Of a stretch of 64,000 nt of DNA, positions 1 through 12,376 are shown in pieces. The position numbers and the translations under genes were made by a program. Under the pieces are notes generated by a model. The model had not been told where the DNA came from and ran no database searches. It saw nothing but the letters and a program-made list of their open reading frames with translations. The stretch's first letter is position 1. Every line of letters starts with the position of its first letter. The DNA lies in contig PTEX01000015.1 in assembly GCA_003342815.1 (NCBI GenBank), forward strand, positions 7,533,851 to 7,597,850, in the 5' to 3' direction. The stretch is from Eudromia elegans. Taxonomy: Eukaryota > Chordata > Aves > Tinamiformes > Tinamidae.

Positions 1-264
1 TAATGCCAAGAAACCTAATTGTTTAAAATAAAGTAAAAGGTAAACATATGGTATGAATTCATGAGGGGAAAAAAAAGGCCACTTTAAAAGATGTATATGA
101 TGGATAATTGTGGACACAGACGTTACCAGGACATAATACAGTTTTCTGAGTTTGTTCAGACAGCAAGCTGATGTATTTTCTGACATTTCTTTTGATTACT
201 ACTATGTTTTGGGGTTTTTTGGTTTTTTTTTTTTTTGGTGCTTGCTTTTTGTATCCTTTAAATC
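1..264. other. AT-rich flank, no gene
   Basis: Unique AT-rich sequence ahead of the first CR1 copy. It includes a run of 14 T at 223-236, just upstream of the LINE 5' junction. No coding or RNA feature is recognised. Confidence 0.6.
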
Positions 265-1023
265 TTATGAAATTCAACAAAGGAAAGTGCAGGGTCATGC
301 GTTTGGGGAAGAATAGCCCTAGATACCAGTACAGGCTGGGGACCAACCTTCTGGAGAGCAGCTCTGCAGAGAGGGACCTGGGTGTCATGGTGGATGACAA
401 GTTGACCATGAGGCAGCAGTGTGCCCTCGTGGCCAGGAAGGCCAAGTGGGGTGCATAAAGAAGATCATCTCCAGCAGGTTGAGGGAGGTGATTCTGCCCC
501 TCTACTCAGCCCGGGTGAGGCCGCACCTCGAGTACTGTGTGCAGTTCTGGGCTCCCCAGTGCAGGAGGGACGTGGAGCTGCTACAGAGAGTCCAGCACAG
601 GCCGATGAGGATGATGAGGGGCCTGGAACATCTGCCCTATGAGCAAAGGCTGAGAGAGCTGGGCCTGTTCAGCCTGAAGAAGAGAAGGCTGAGAGGGGAC
701 CTGATCAGTGTCTATTAGTATCTCAAGGGAGGGAGTGAGGAGGATGGTTCTGGCCTCTTTTCAATGGTGGCCAGCAATAGGACTAGAAGAAACAGCCACA
801 AAGTGAAGCATCAGAAGAAAAGTTTCTTAACAGTGAGAGTGACAGAGCCCTGGAACAGGTTGCCCAGAGAGGTTGTGGACTCTTCTTCTCTGCAGATCTT
901 CACAACTTACTTGGATGCCAGCCTGTGCCACATGCTCTAGGTGACCCTGTGTGTGCAGGGTGGGGTTAGACTAGATGATCTCTAAAGGTCCATTCCAACC
1001 TTAAGCATTCTGTGATTCTATGA
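265..1023 (+). mobile_element. CR1 LINE, 5'-truncated copy 1
   Basis: This is a non-LTR retrotransposon remnant of the CR1 family. It encodes the C-terminal part of ORF2 downstream of the reverse-transcriptase core, followed by the 3'UTR. Visible CR1 ORF2 landmarks are [47 protein letters not shown] and [11 protein letters not shown]. The 3'UTR includes the 'GGTTGCCCAGAGAGGTTGTG' stretch. The element ends in the CR1 octamer tail (ATTCTGTG, ATTCTATG) at about 1007-1023. The reading frame is broken by a loss of about 7 bp near 448, relative to the copy at 5.1 kb, and by a stop at about 716. A loss of about 16 bp lies near 810. It is a dead copy. Its middle (481-647) is identical to the copy at 5.1 kb while its flanks are not (see findings). 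The exact 5' boundary is uncertain by about 10 bp. Confidence 0.95.
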
Positions 1024-3316
1024 AAATATTATCATAAAACTAGAGAGAAATTAATGCTTCAGTAAATGCTTCAGTAATAAAACATTAATGTCAATTATCA
1101 ATTTGCCATAGTGATTTTTAGTTGATTACATAGTTTTGATGAGGTGAGGTTTCCTTGTAAATACATTTTGTAGCTGACTTGTCTCATGAAGTTATAAGCT
1201 CCACAGACCATTCAGGGTTTCACTGAGGCAGTAGATGGGAAGCTATTGGAGATCCAACTCCTGACGACACAAATGCATGTAGGAAAGTAGGAAGGGAGAA
1301 ATATTGCACATTATCACTGGACAGTGTGAAAGAGAAGGAAACATAAATACAAAAATTTCTCAGAATCATCTCACAAGGGTGTTACCTGAGGCAACTCATA
1401 GATGGATCGCTTTAAGAAGATATGCTATTGAGAGCAGCAAAGTCTGAGATTAGTGAGGAAGAAAATTCTAGATAAGACTATTCTTTAAAAAATTGGTCTG
1501 TGGTCAGCAGCACAAAAATGGAAGTTTTATCCCACTGGGTCCTTCTCTTGGTCCTTTATGTTGGAAGCACACTGAGATGTGTTCCTCTGGGATGATTAAA
1601 ATGGAAAACCAGATACTTTCAGGATGATCTTTGCATGAGCTACTGTGCTACTGAAAGTTTGGCTCACTGGCTCAGCACAGCTGTGAGAGGTCCCTGGAGA
1701 GCTCCAGGCCTCATAATCAGCTAAGGCTGCTAGCTAGGATAAAGAACTAGCAGAGTCATTAAAAGAGTTGAAGCGCAAATGTGCTGTATGAGCATAAAAA
1801 TAAAATGGTAAAACAAGTTATTCTGTTGTTCTGCCATGCATCCTGTTTGTGTGTAAGAAGCTGCTTGTGCTTGTCTACAACTAAGTAGACAAATAAAAGC
1901 TAAAGTAGAACCCATATGTCACCAATCTGAAGAGAAAAATTGAAGGAGAATTTTGGAGTGTGGAATCTTGCAAGACTACTCATACCCAGATATCCATTTT
2001 AGTAGTAACATCTAAGATGAATATGGCCTAAAAAACAATACTGAAAATACTAATTTGTGTATAAATGTAGAAGAATTAGGGCTGGTTAAGAAAAAGTAAG
2101 ACTTGCTTATTTGGGAGAAATTTGGATTAAGAAAGAGAGGTTCAAGGATGGTGAAATGATGGGTCCAGAAAAAAAAAAAAATGGAAATAATTTATAAAAT
2201 CACGTAAAGAACAAATCAGCTCTTTTGCCATTAGGAATGTGGATATCTATGTATGGGAATGAAGTGAATGGAGCTGTATGCCTCCATCTACATGTAATTT
2301 ACGTGACTCAGAATTTGGAGTCACAGCAAATCGTTCAGCCTTCTCACAGGCTGTTCTTAGAAACTCAGCAGCCATCTTTTGGAATAGAGCAATCATAGAT
2401 AGGTTTATGAAACCTTCCTTAAATTTTAATTTTTAGGGAGCCTGTGAAAGTATTTCTGGCTTCAGTGAAGTGAATATTTAATAGATGAGAAGGTAACTTC
2501 TCAGAGTACAGTCTGAAAGACAGCAGCTGAAAGTCAAAACCAGAACTTGGCTTCCTAGGAGAAACTGATCAGTCATCCCTCATCTGTAAAGGAAAGAAGG
2601 GAAAGACAGTTAAAAAGATTAAAGCTCACTGGTTGCAGCAGGAAGTTACTGTGATTTGAAAAAATACTCCTGCATACTCTTGCTGAGGAAAAAAAAAGAC
2701 CTGGTTTAGGAGCTCTTAGGCTCCTACCTGAAAAATAGATGGCTTCTGCAAAGAAGTTTTGTCTGCTGTTACCTCCATGTGCTCGTGTTGATCTTCACAA
2801 ATCCTGGAAAACTGTAAGAATTACAAGAGATTAGAGGACTGTCAACTGTCAATTCTAACATTAAATTTGTTAAAGAGATGACCTGCAGCTCTGTATATTG
2901 ACATCCATAACGGAAAAATAATGAAAATTGTGCAAAAGAGTGGAACTGTAAATTGAGGATTCTAACAAAACAGAATTAGAATTAAAAAATGTAATTTTAT
3001 TGCCAGTCAATATAGTTTCAAGAAATGTAAGGCTTGTCAGACAAATCCTTTCCTGTTCACAAGATAATAAATCTAGTTTTTAAAGACAGTCATGCTGATA
3101 AAGGCATTTGACTCAACATAATTTTCCAATTAGATTTAAAACGTCCTTTTTATTCACCAGCATATAAACTAGCTCAATGATAGCTACTAACTAATTGATA
3201 GGAATCAAAGCTGTGAATGGAGAGACATCATGTCAGGGTTCTTAGTGAGCCAATATGTCCTGCAGCTCTTCTCTGCCTTCTAGGTGCCTGATTGCAATAT
3301 CAGCTCTGATATAGCA
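1024..3316. other. Unannotated AT-rich stretch
   Basis: No gene, exon or transposon is recognised. The only local structure noted is a stem-loop at 1871-1892: eight-base perfect arms TTGTCTAC and GTAGACAA with a six-base loop. An AATAAA hexamer overlaps its 3' edge at 1892-1897. A run of 13 A lies near 2169. The short open frames here look random in composition. Confidence 0.5.
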
Positions 3317-3431
3317 CAACCACCATGGCACCCTGTGCCATGTGCTCTAGGTGTCCCTGCTGGAGCAGGGGGGTTGGACTTGATGATCTCTAGAGATCCC
3401 TTCCAGCCCTAAAGGTTCTGTGATTCTGTGA
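3317..3431 (+). mobile_element. CR1 LINE 3' end, short copy 2
   Basis: This is the extreme 3' end of a CR1 element. It contains the 'CACCCTGTGCCATGTGCT' segment, the 'GGGGTTGGACTTGATGATCT' segment and an octamer tail (TTCTGTGATTCTGTGA) ending at 3431. It carries only 3'UTR and no coding sequence. The secure match begins at about 3328. A weaker match extends to about 3317. Severe 5' truncation is typical of target-primed reverse transcription by CR1. Confidence 0.9.
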
Positions 3432-5096
3432 CCTGGGGTCAGGCTGCAGTGAGACCTGTGTGGGAGTTGGCAGAAAGTCTAGAAGCCCCCATCCGTCCTC
3501 TTTTTTCTTGGGAGTTGTATTTTAGCTCAGGTCCTTGCTCTTGGTCTTTTCCAGAGCTGTCCTGTAGCTATTCTTCCCATGTACCTTGCTGTTTCTGTCC
3601 TTCTGGTTTGACTTCTTAGACTGATTTCAGGAGTGGCTCATCTCTACTTACTTACCTGTTATCACTGTGCTGTCGCTGATCTGGTTTATATTAGTAGACC
3701 TTCTTGGCTCCTCTTTCTCAAGTTCGTTGGACTACATCTCTTGTTGGCAAAGATACTGTCTCAATGGCCTTGCCGTCAACTTTGACTCCTAGCCTTCCTT
3801 CCCCTGTGCTGCTCTGCAAAGTAAGGTTTTGTTGTTGCCTTTCTTTATAAAATGTATAGGTTGCATTTCCTGTAAGTACTTTTTTCAAACCATGTCCTGT
3901 ACAGGAGAATGGTACTGTGGGATTTGTTCTGTTTTGATTGTTGAATTTTGCTTTAGTGATCAAAACATGTAAATGCCTGGGAAACTGTAGATATGAATGA
4001 TACTGCTGTGTCTTCTATTGCAGCTGTAATTAGAGGGATTGTCTGTGGGCTGAGGGAAGGACAGAAAGGGAAGAACCAGAAAAACGTAAATGAATCAGCA
4101 AATAAGGATAGAATAATAAAAGAAAACCCCTAACTGTAGGCAGTAAGTTGTTTTGATGTGAAGAATAGAAGCTGTTGCTTGGGGATGGGTTGTCATCACG
4201 GGGAACACTTATCAGGACACTGAGGAAAGGGGTGAAGCTCTTCCTGCTGGAGGCAAACTGTACTGCTTAGCTTCACTATTCTCTGTTCTAAGTCTTTGGA
4301 GACACCAATCAATGAAGATTACTTTGATACCATACGCGTAGTATTACTGTACATTAAAGCACTAATGGTACTGTATCATCTTTTCAGGTCTTCAGGCAAC
4401 ACTAGGGAGATAGAGCTATATAGAAATAAATTAGAAGTGAAATTTAGATGCAAGACAGAAGCAAAAAAGTCCAGACGGAAGATAGACAAAGCTAGCTACA
4501 AACAACAGAATCAGCAGAGGAAAAGTAAACCACCTAAATAACATTTAAAATGATATCCCAAGCAAAACAGTGAATGAGAATGCCAGCTCAATTATTTGAT
4601 GTACTTCAAGGGGATGCTAGGTGACCAAAGTGACTGTCTCACCTGGAAAGCCTGAAAAGAACACTATTTTGCATTAATAATCTTTAACCTCGCTCCAAAA
4701 CAGCACAAAAATTATAGAATATCACAACAGTAAGCTGCAAAAAAATGATATGAAGACTTCTGTCTATAAGACTGATTACTGTATTCAATTGTATATGTAT
4801 GGGCAATACTCTCTATTGTGCTGATGGGCTTAAGTAGTAGAATCTAATCAAAAGAAAATACAGCAGGTGTCTAACAAATTTAGGATGTCTCATCTGTCAG
4901 CCTAGTTTGGGGATATTATTACAGCTCAATGGAAAGTAAAGTACGGAGTAAGATGTATCTTCTCAAATGTGCACAGGATAAAGCCATGTATGTAATGTAG
5001 TGAATCAGCAGGGCCACTTCATGTTTTAAGGCCAGGCTGAGATCAGTAACTTTCAAAACCCTATCAGTGATTAGCTTGCAAATCTTGAGTACATGT
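3432..5096. other. Unannotated stretch between CR1 copies
   Basis: AT-rich sequence with no recognised exon, RNA gene or mobile element. Open frames at 3718-3963 (minus) and 4296-4541 (plus) have no motif I recognise and are probably chance. Confidence 0.5.
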
Positions 5097-5684
5097 CACA
5101 GACTGGACAACTGTGCAGTGAGAAAACTTATGAAATTCAACAAGGGCAAGTGCAAGGTTTTAAACCCAGGGAAGAATAACCCTAGACATGAATACAGGCT
5201 GGGGACCGACCTCCTGGAGAGCAGCCCCGCAGAGAGGGACCTGGGCGTCATGGTGGACGACAAGTTGACCATGAGGCAGCAGTGTGCCCTTGTGGCCAAG
5301 AAGGCCAATGGGATCCTGGGGTGCATTAAGCAGAGCGTCTCCAGCAGGTCGAGGGAGGTGATTCTGCCCCTCTACTCAGCCCGGGTGAGGCCGCACCTCG
5401 AGTACTGTGTGCAGTTCTGGGCTCCCCAGTGCAGGAGGGACGTGGAGCTGCTACAGAGAGTCCAGCACAGGCCGATGAGGATGATGAGGGGCCTGGAACA
5501 TCTGCCCTATGAGCAAAAGTGGAAAGAGCTGGGCCTGTTCAGCTTGAAGAGAAGGCTGAGAGGGGACCTGATCAGTGTCTGTAAGTATCTCAAGGGAGAG
5601 AGTGAGGAGGATTGTGCCGGCCTCTTTTCAGTAGTGGCAAGTGATAGGACTAGAGGAAAGGGCCACAAACTGAACCATCAATAG
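5097..5684 (+). pseudogene. CR1 ORF2 C-terminal fragment, open frame
   Basis: An uninterrupted frame of roughly 195 CR1 codons encodes the region C-terminal to the reverse-transcriptase fingers and palm. It lacks the endonuclease domain and the RT catalytic motifs because the element is 5'-truncated, so no enzyme could be made. The open frame probably reflects a fairly young insertion rather than host use. I see no promoter or splice context suggesting domestication. It shares residues 'RVRPHLEYCVQFWAPQ' with copy 1. Confidence 0.8.
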
Positions 5685-5863
5685 TTCCATCGGAACTAAA
5701 GAAAAATTTCTTAGCAGTGAGGGTGACAGAGCCCTGGAACAGGTTGCCAAAAGAGATTGTAGTGCAGTCTCCTTCTCCGGAGATATTCAAATCCCACTTG
5801 GACACCACCCTGTGCTACATGCTGTAGGTGACCCTGTGTGTGCAGGGGGGTTGGACTAGATGA
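5097..5863 (+). mobile_element. CR1 LINE copy 3, truncated at both ends
   Basis: CR1 remnant covering the C-terminal region of ORF2 and most of the 3'UTR. The match begins inside the segment that reads RLEKWADRNLMKFN in typical CR1, here RLDNCAVRKLMKFN. It then runs through [69 protein letters not shown] and SDRTRGKGHKLNH. The 3'UTR stops at 'GGTTGGACTAGATGA' (about 5863). The last 50-60 bases, including the octamer tail, are missing, so 3' sequence was lost after insertion. This copy keeps more CpGs than copy 1. Confidence 0.95.
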
Positions 5864-8800
5864 GGGAGTGGATAAATGACTACTGAGGACTATCATCTGC
5901 CAAAGAACATCAGGAAAGCAAAATGAAAAAGAAGTAGTATCCTTGAAGGGAATGTGACACAAATATCAAAACTTCATTAATCAATTTCTGACCATGAAAA
6001 GATAAAGAATTCCTGTCTCCTTCATAGAATATAGCACAGTCACAATACTTACACTCAGAAATCTCCCAAATGTAACACATAATAATGTATGGAAAGATTA
6101 ATAATAATTTATGAGAAGCTAGTCCAGTATTAAATAAGTAAATAAATAAATAAATAGCATATTCAGGAATAAGCCTATGTATTACATTTCAGTAGTTGGA
6201 AAAAAAAAAAAAAAGAGATGTAACACAGAAGTTGCAAGAATAGTGCCCATACGACTATATTTCCACCAAACTGTTTGCCCTGCACTTATACAAAATATAC
6301 GTACAATATACAAAAACTCTACCGGCTCACAATGAAGAATTTGTAATCACTTTCACAGATGTGTCTGTACCACAAGCAGGTAAATGAGTATGACTAGTAG
6401 TGGGTAGGGAATGAATAGATTTTTTTTCCACTTCTTGAACCATAAAGATTTTTGAAAAAGATGTAAAAAAAAAAAAGGAAAAAAAATATGTTTCTCATGT
6501 GTTTGTATCTTTACTCCTCTGACATAATAACCTCAGGTCTCTTCTCATCTGATATTTATCAATAAAGGAGACTGATTAGCAGGATTGTACACACATACCA
6601 ATAGGCTTTACTGCTGCTGAACAGTTGAATTGTACCTGCCTGCCTTACTCTTCTTTGCTTTTAGGTTTCAAAAAGTCTGTACAAATGTGATTCCAATTAG
6701 CCAGTAGGTTTAATTAAAGGCTGAAGCAGGTGGATGACCTTGGAGTGTACTTGCATATTTAACAGTCAATCTTTCTAAAAAACATGTCACACTATCTTGA
6801 AAAGACTCTTCGAAATACATGGAAAGAGTTTCATGGATCAGACGGTCAGCAAACCTGCCTTTCTGCTAACTAAATGGCATGCTGTTACTTGCAACTGAGC
6901 TAGTAACTTATGCTGCTTCATCAAGTATACAGTGCATGCTATGGCACTAAAATGCTTTCCTCTTTTATGTTCCTGTTGCAATTGTTCTCAACTTTCAAAA
7001 TTATCAGTGGCAATTAAACCCTCCAAAAGTCTCTTATGAATACAAATATATATATGACATTGATTCCCACTTGGTTATGTATGACTCACAGCTAAGTGGT
7101 CCCAGAATATCTTCTGGGAATCGAACATGTTCATACATACATAGCTCGAATTGCTGTAATGGCCAGCACTATTTATAGTAGATTATACATAAAAGGTAAT
7201 TTGAAAATCCTATTAATTAATACTCAGAAAAAAAAAGAGGCTTTGTTTTTCCTCTATATATACAAAACAAAAGAAAAACTAAAACAGAGAGAAAGGGGGG
7301 GAAAAAAAAGCGCTTTAAAATTCTGTTTTCAGCCCTTGGAAGGAGTGAAGACTTCCTTATTTGTGCTAGTGCTTCTGCTAACCTGCTGTGTGTTTGATAC
7401 ATTAGTAATTTTTTTTTAAAGTAGAGTCCGCAACTGAGATAGATAACTTCAATTATCCTCTAACAAGCAAAGTTTTCAAGAAATTCTCTGTCAACTTTAA
7501 AAACATAATTCGAATTTCTCAGCTATCATTTTGTTCTTTCTTCAATTAAATTTTTAGCACTGCTCTGCTTTCAGTTTCGAGAAACATGAAGAGGTTTTGA
7601 GCCATTTCCCTATTAAGCCCAGTAGGCTAAAGATGTGTACTTCTTCCAAAGGTTCACTGGCTGTGTTAGAAGGCTTATTAAGGACTACACAGAAACCTTC
7701 ACCACAGTGAAGAAACTACTACTGTTAGAAGTTCAGGAAGGAAAACATTGGAAAAAATAATGAAATGCGATATTTCTTCTACTTACCCTCACTGTTCTCT
7801 TTAGTTGAGTTTTTGCAAAGATGATGTAGTAGGCAACAGGATGGATTATGTTTTAAATGAATGTTGAAATTTTGTTAGCATGCTAGGAACTCAGTGTTAG
7901 GTTATAATAGACAATTTAAAGATTGTCTACTGACTTAGCTAATATTCTAGTTGTGAAGCTGATGTTTCAACAGTATTCATTTGGCTTCTACTTCAAAATA
8001 GCCTCTGTGCAACTGGTATTTAAGGTAAGCAATCTGGATGAATAAAACAAAAGGAGATGGGTAAGAACTGTCTACACATTTCCTTCATGTCCTTGAAAAG
8101 AAATCACTCTTAATGCCAGTGAGAGACAGATTTTTTAGTATTGTTTTAAGAAAAAGCTAAATATGAAAGAGAAATTTTTAATCTTCCACAAGAAATAAGT
8201 TGCATGTTACACTATAACAGGATCTAAAAAGCTGGATACAGAAGTATAGTAACTTGATGTAACAGAGAATGACAAGTAGAGGTCAGGTAGCATGTCGAAC
8301 TCAGGTAAACTTCCCTAACACTTGTCAGCCCAGGTGTGAGAAAACTGACGTGTTCATTTATACCACATTAACATCTGTTGCCACCGCGCTTAAAAAAAAG
8401 TATAATCAGTGTATGAAGGTAGATTATTGTATGTGACAACTTAGGAAATGTTTGTCATCTTTAGTCATTGTCCTATGCAGAGCACGAAATTTGCAGAGCA
8501 GAAGTTACAGCATTACATTGCTGATGATGATTCTGGCCTTTGTATCTACTGCAGCAAGTAGAAAAATACAGAGAGAGAGAGAGAACAATAGCAAAGAAAG
8601 AAATAAAAAGGAAGGCACAGAAGCTATTTAAACCAAATGGAGACAGAGCCAGGAATTTTAATGGAATTATATGCTTTTTGATGTGCATGCTGGTGATCTT
8701 CAGAGTCACAAAGCTGGCCCTCTTGTGAGCTTACTTATGTGCTTAAATTGTGGGGTTTACAGCTTGCATTTTAGGCCCAGCTTTGCCCTAAATATGACTC

Positions 8801-10842
8801 ACTTTCTTGCTATTCTTAGAGCTAGTCTAGATAAAATACCCATTAGATGACAGAGTTACAGATTATGTGCACTTTTGGCATCAGTGGAATTGAAAGACAT
8901 TTAGAACTGGAATGGAGAATTACCTCATTCCAACAGGAGACATGGTGGGGCCCTCTGTGTTTCTGAGCCCTTGCCAGGGTAGTCAGGCCTTATCAGTGAG
9001 AGATGATAAAAGAACACAAGAAAAATAAATGAATAAATGAATGAATAAATAAATAAAATGAAAGACTAAAAACTGAACATGGTTTGAAAAATCTCTGCAC
9101 ATTGTTTAATATTCTTCGCTTTATCCCAATGTGCTTCCACTCTCAGCCTCCTCTGTGAAAAATTGCTGGTCATCCGTTTAGAAACATTTCCAGACATTGA
9201 CTCAGAGTTGTGAGTATTAAATCTGCCTAAACAAATGGAGTGGTTGTGTGAAAGGCGAGACGATGATGGTTTTCCTCTGTTGCAGGATACTTTGTGATGT
9301 GATAATGAGGTGTTCTTTTTTTTTGTAATAGGCCATAGTACCATGGAGGTATGAGGATTTCACACACCAACAAATTTCAAAGAACTGTTTTCAGTATTCC
9401 AGGAAATTAAGTGATAGAACAAGACTTTTTACTCAGTGTGCATTCTTTGCTCCCGTGCTGTACAATTCTAATGCAATTTACCAGTGAATTAAGCATAAGA
9501 TGCGATTTATCCCACCAACCTAATATTTCATGTTAGTCAGTCGGTTAACTGCTTTTACAGCTTAGCTTTATAATACCATTATAGTTCAGCACACTTCTGC
9601 TTCAGCAGCATGCTTAAGGGGGTTTGTCTTTGATATGTGCATGTAGCTCTTATTAACTTCAAAGGCCAAATTCTTCCTCAGTGCAACCTCACTGTAGCCA
9701 GTAGAGTTAATGCTGATTTGATTTGCCCTCATGACAAAGCTTTTATTGTTAGCTTTCACAGAAACAAAATGTTTGCACAACAGCTTCTCACGGAAGATTT
9801 CAGTAGAATATGAGTGTTTAGCCCCTTTCTGGATATCATGTTCTAAGGCACAAGTTTTGCCTTTTACAATGCAGTGTGCCAACTGAGTTAACAGATATAA
9901 CCAATAGCAGTGGCTTTTGATCTCTGTGCAACTTGAATTTCATGCGGGAAGAACACAACAGAATTAACATAGAATGGAAAGGAACATTTAACAACCATGG
10001 CCCACTATCCCTGTGTCTGTAGGCAAAGGCTTTTTTATTAAAGAGAATTTCATAAAATTAGATTCTACAGAATCAGGCATTATTTTTACTGAAGTCGATC
10101 TTTTCCTGAAAATGACTCTCTGTACTTTTTAGGAGAAGGAATGGAATTGGCTCATTTCACTTTTCCTTTTACAAACACAGATAGACTTGCCTTCACAAGA
10201 ATTCCAGACTGTACCTCAACAGTCTTCAACTTATTCTGATCTCTGATGCATCATGACATTTTACACAGCTAGGTGAAGGTAACACATTTTGGAGATTGCT
10301 CTACTATTGTTGTGGTTCTGAACATGTTGCACACTGTTGACATTCAAGAAGGATGGAAAGTTTCCACACTATCCATGCCCCGGTCATTTTTTTTTTTTTA
10401 ATCATTACTGCTACCCTATCCCCTTCTATGTATGCTATGGTTTACTTTGTAAAAGTTATCCACAGTGTATTGGAATGGGATGAAAAATAACACTGTGCCA
10501 GTCATGAATTTCCCACAGATGAGAAACCCTCTGTAAGCAGTTCATAACACCAATTTTAGGAGGATATTTTGCTGTCTAATTTCAAAGGATTAAAGAACTT
10601 GCTTACAGAACCTGATATCACACAGTAAAAGAGAAGGTCACTTAATGTTTATGCAATCATTATTTATGTTTATACAACTGCAAACAAAATATTGGGACCT
10701 GGGGACTGACTAGAAAAATCCCTACATGTTTAAAGGACTTCCTCCAATATGATACGTCTGTGAAGAGATAAAGGTGTCAGAAAAGCTAACATCCTAAGGC
10801 AAAAGTCTTATTAAGAATCAAAGGGGTCGGAGAATTTGATCC
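5864..10842. other. Unannotated AT-rich stretch with small microsatellites
   Basis: No gene is recognised. Small simple repeats are (TAAA)n at about 6131-6157, A-runs near 6199 and 6465-6486, (GA)n at about 8568-8584, and a (GAATAAAT)-type A-rich repeat at about 9025-9060. A faint CR1-like string at about 9968-10010 is too degraded to call. The remainder is unique AT-rich DNA. Confidence 0.5.
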
Positions 10843-10933
10843 AATAAAATAAAATAAAATAAAATAAAATAAAATAAAATAAAATAAAATAAAATAAAAT
10901 AAAATAAAATAAAATAAAATAAAATAAAATAAA
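10843..10933 (+). repeat. (AAAAT)n microsatellite
   Basis: Nearly perfect pentanucleotide array of about 18 units of AAAAT. It lies about 75 bp from the 3' end of the minus-strand CR1 that follows. The same motif occurs on the opposite strand as the (TTTTA)n array at 35.9 kb. Confidence 0.97.
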
Positions 10934-11732
10934 TATTTGCAACTAATATAGAATATGAGGTAAGATCTGAAGTAATTCTCAGAAAATGTATGGTCTGTGT
11001 TCCTTCAGAATCGCAGAATTACAAAATGGTTGAGTTTGGAAGGGACCTCTAGGGATCACCAAATCCAATCCCCTTCTCCAGCAGGGACCTCTAGAGCACG
11101 TGGCACAGGGTGGTATCCAGGTGGGTTTTGAAGATCTCCAAAGAAGGAGACTCTACAATCTCTCTGGGCAGCCTGTTCCAGGGCTCTGTTGTGCTCACAG
11201 AAATTTTTCCTCATACGGAAATTAAACTTCCTATGTTTTAATTTGTACCCTTTATCCCTTGTCCTGCCACTGGCCACCACAAATAGGACTTTGGCCCCAT
11301 CCTCCAAACATTCTCCGTTCAGGTGTTTATACCTATTGATACAGTTCCCACTCAATTTTCTCCAGGCTAAACAGGCTTAGCTCACTTAATCTTTCTTCAT
11401 ATGGTAGATGCTCCAGTCCCTTAATCATCTCTGTTGCTCTACACTGGACCCTCTCTAGAAGGTCCTGTACTGGAGAATCCAGAACTGCACAGAACACTCT
11501 ACCAGAGCTGTGTAGAGGGGTAGAATCCCTTTGCTGGACTTGCTGGCAATGCTCTTCCTGATGCAGGCCAGGACCTCATTGGCTTCTTGGCCACAAGGGC
11601 ACATTGTTGATTCACAGTTAACTTGTTGTCAACCAGGACTCCCAAATCCCTCTCTGCGGAGCTGCTATCCAGCAGGTCAGTCCCTAAACTGCACTGGTGC
11701 CTGGGGTTATTCCTCTCCAAGTGCAGGACCCT

Positions 11733-12300
11733 TTACTTATCCTTGTTGATTCTCATGAAGTTCCTCTCTGCCCAACTCTCCATCCTGTCTAGGTCCCTCT
11801 GGATGGCAGCACAGTCTTCTGGAGTGTCAGCCACTCCACCCAGTTTGGTGTCATCAGCGAACTTGCTCAGGGTGCACTCTGTGCCCTCCTCCATGTCATT
11901 GACAAACAAGTTGAACAGCACTGGGCCTGACACTGCCCCCTGGGGGACATCACTGGCCACAGGCCTCCAACTAGACTTGGCCTCATTTAATCACCACCCT
12001 CTGAGCTCTGCCATCCAGCCAGTTCTCAACCCACCTCACAGTCCACCCATCTCAACCACACTTCCAGAGCTTCCCCAGGAGGATGCTATCATCTTCTTTT
12101 CCTTGACATGCCTAGAGATGGTCTCTAGGATGAGCTGCTCCATCACCAGTCCAGAGACGGAGGCTGTCTGGCCTGCAGTTTCCTGGCTCCTCCCTTTTGC
12201 CCTTTTTGAAGACTGATATTTGCTCTCTTCCAGTCCTCTGGCACCTGCCCCACTCTCCATGACCTCTTGAAAATGACAGAGAGTGGCTAAGCAATAACAT
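11733..12300 (-). pseudogene. CR1 reverse-transcriptase remnant (motif C kept, motif A lost)
   Basis: This is the RT part of the CR1 above. '[18 protein letters not shown]' corresponds to RT motif B and its following helix. 'FADD' is the motif C catalytic pair. The upstream 'LILETISRHVKEKKMI' is followed almost at once by 'WTVRWVENWLDGRAQRV', so the segment with motif A (catalytic Asp in LDFSKAFD) is absent. The two halves lie in different frames. It cannot encode a working polymerase. Confidence 0.85.
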
Positions 12301-12376
12301 CTGGCAGATTCCTCAGCATCCCATCTGGGCCTTTAGATTTATGGGTGTCCAGTTGGCCTAAATAATCCCTAACTCA

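Noticed and set aside
5670-5700. Perfect palindrome TAGTTCCATCGGAACTA inside CR1 copy 3, at first taken for an inserted hairpin
   Set aside because: It aligns with the normal CR1 segment (GGAAGTTCCACCTGAACA in typical copies). Copy 1 simply lacks this stretch, so the palindrome arose by mutation and is not an insertion.
9950-10040. Possible ancient minus-strand CR1 tail (CATAGAATGGAAAGGAACAT)
   Set aside because: Only the first 20-30 bases resemble CR1 and the downstream diagnostic segments are absent. Too weak to annotate without a profile search.
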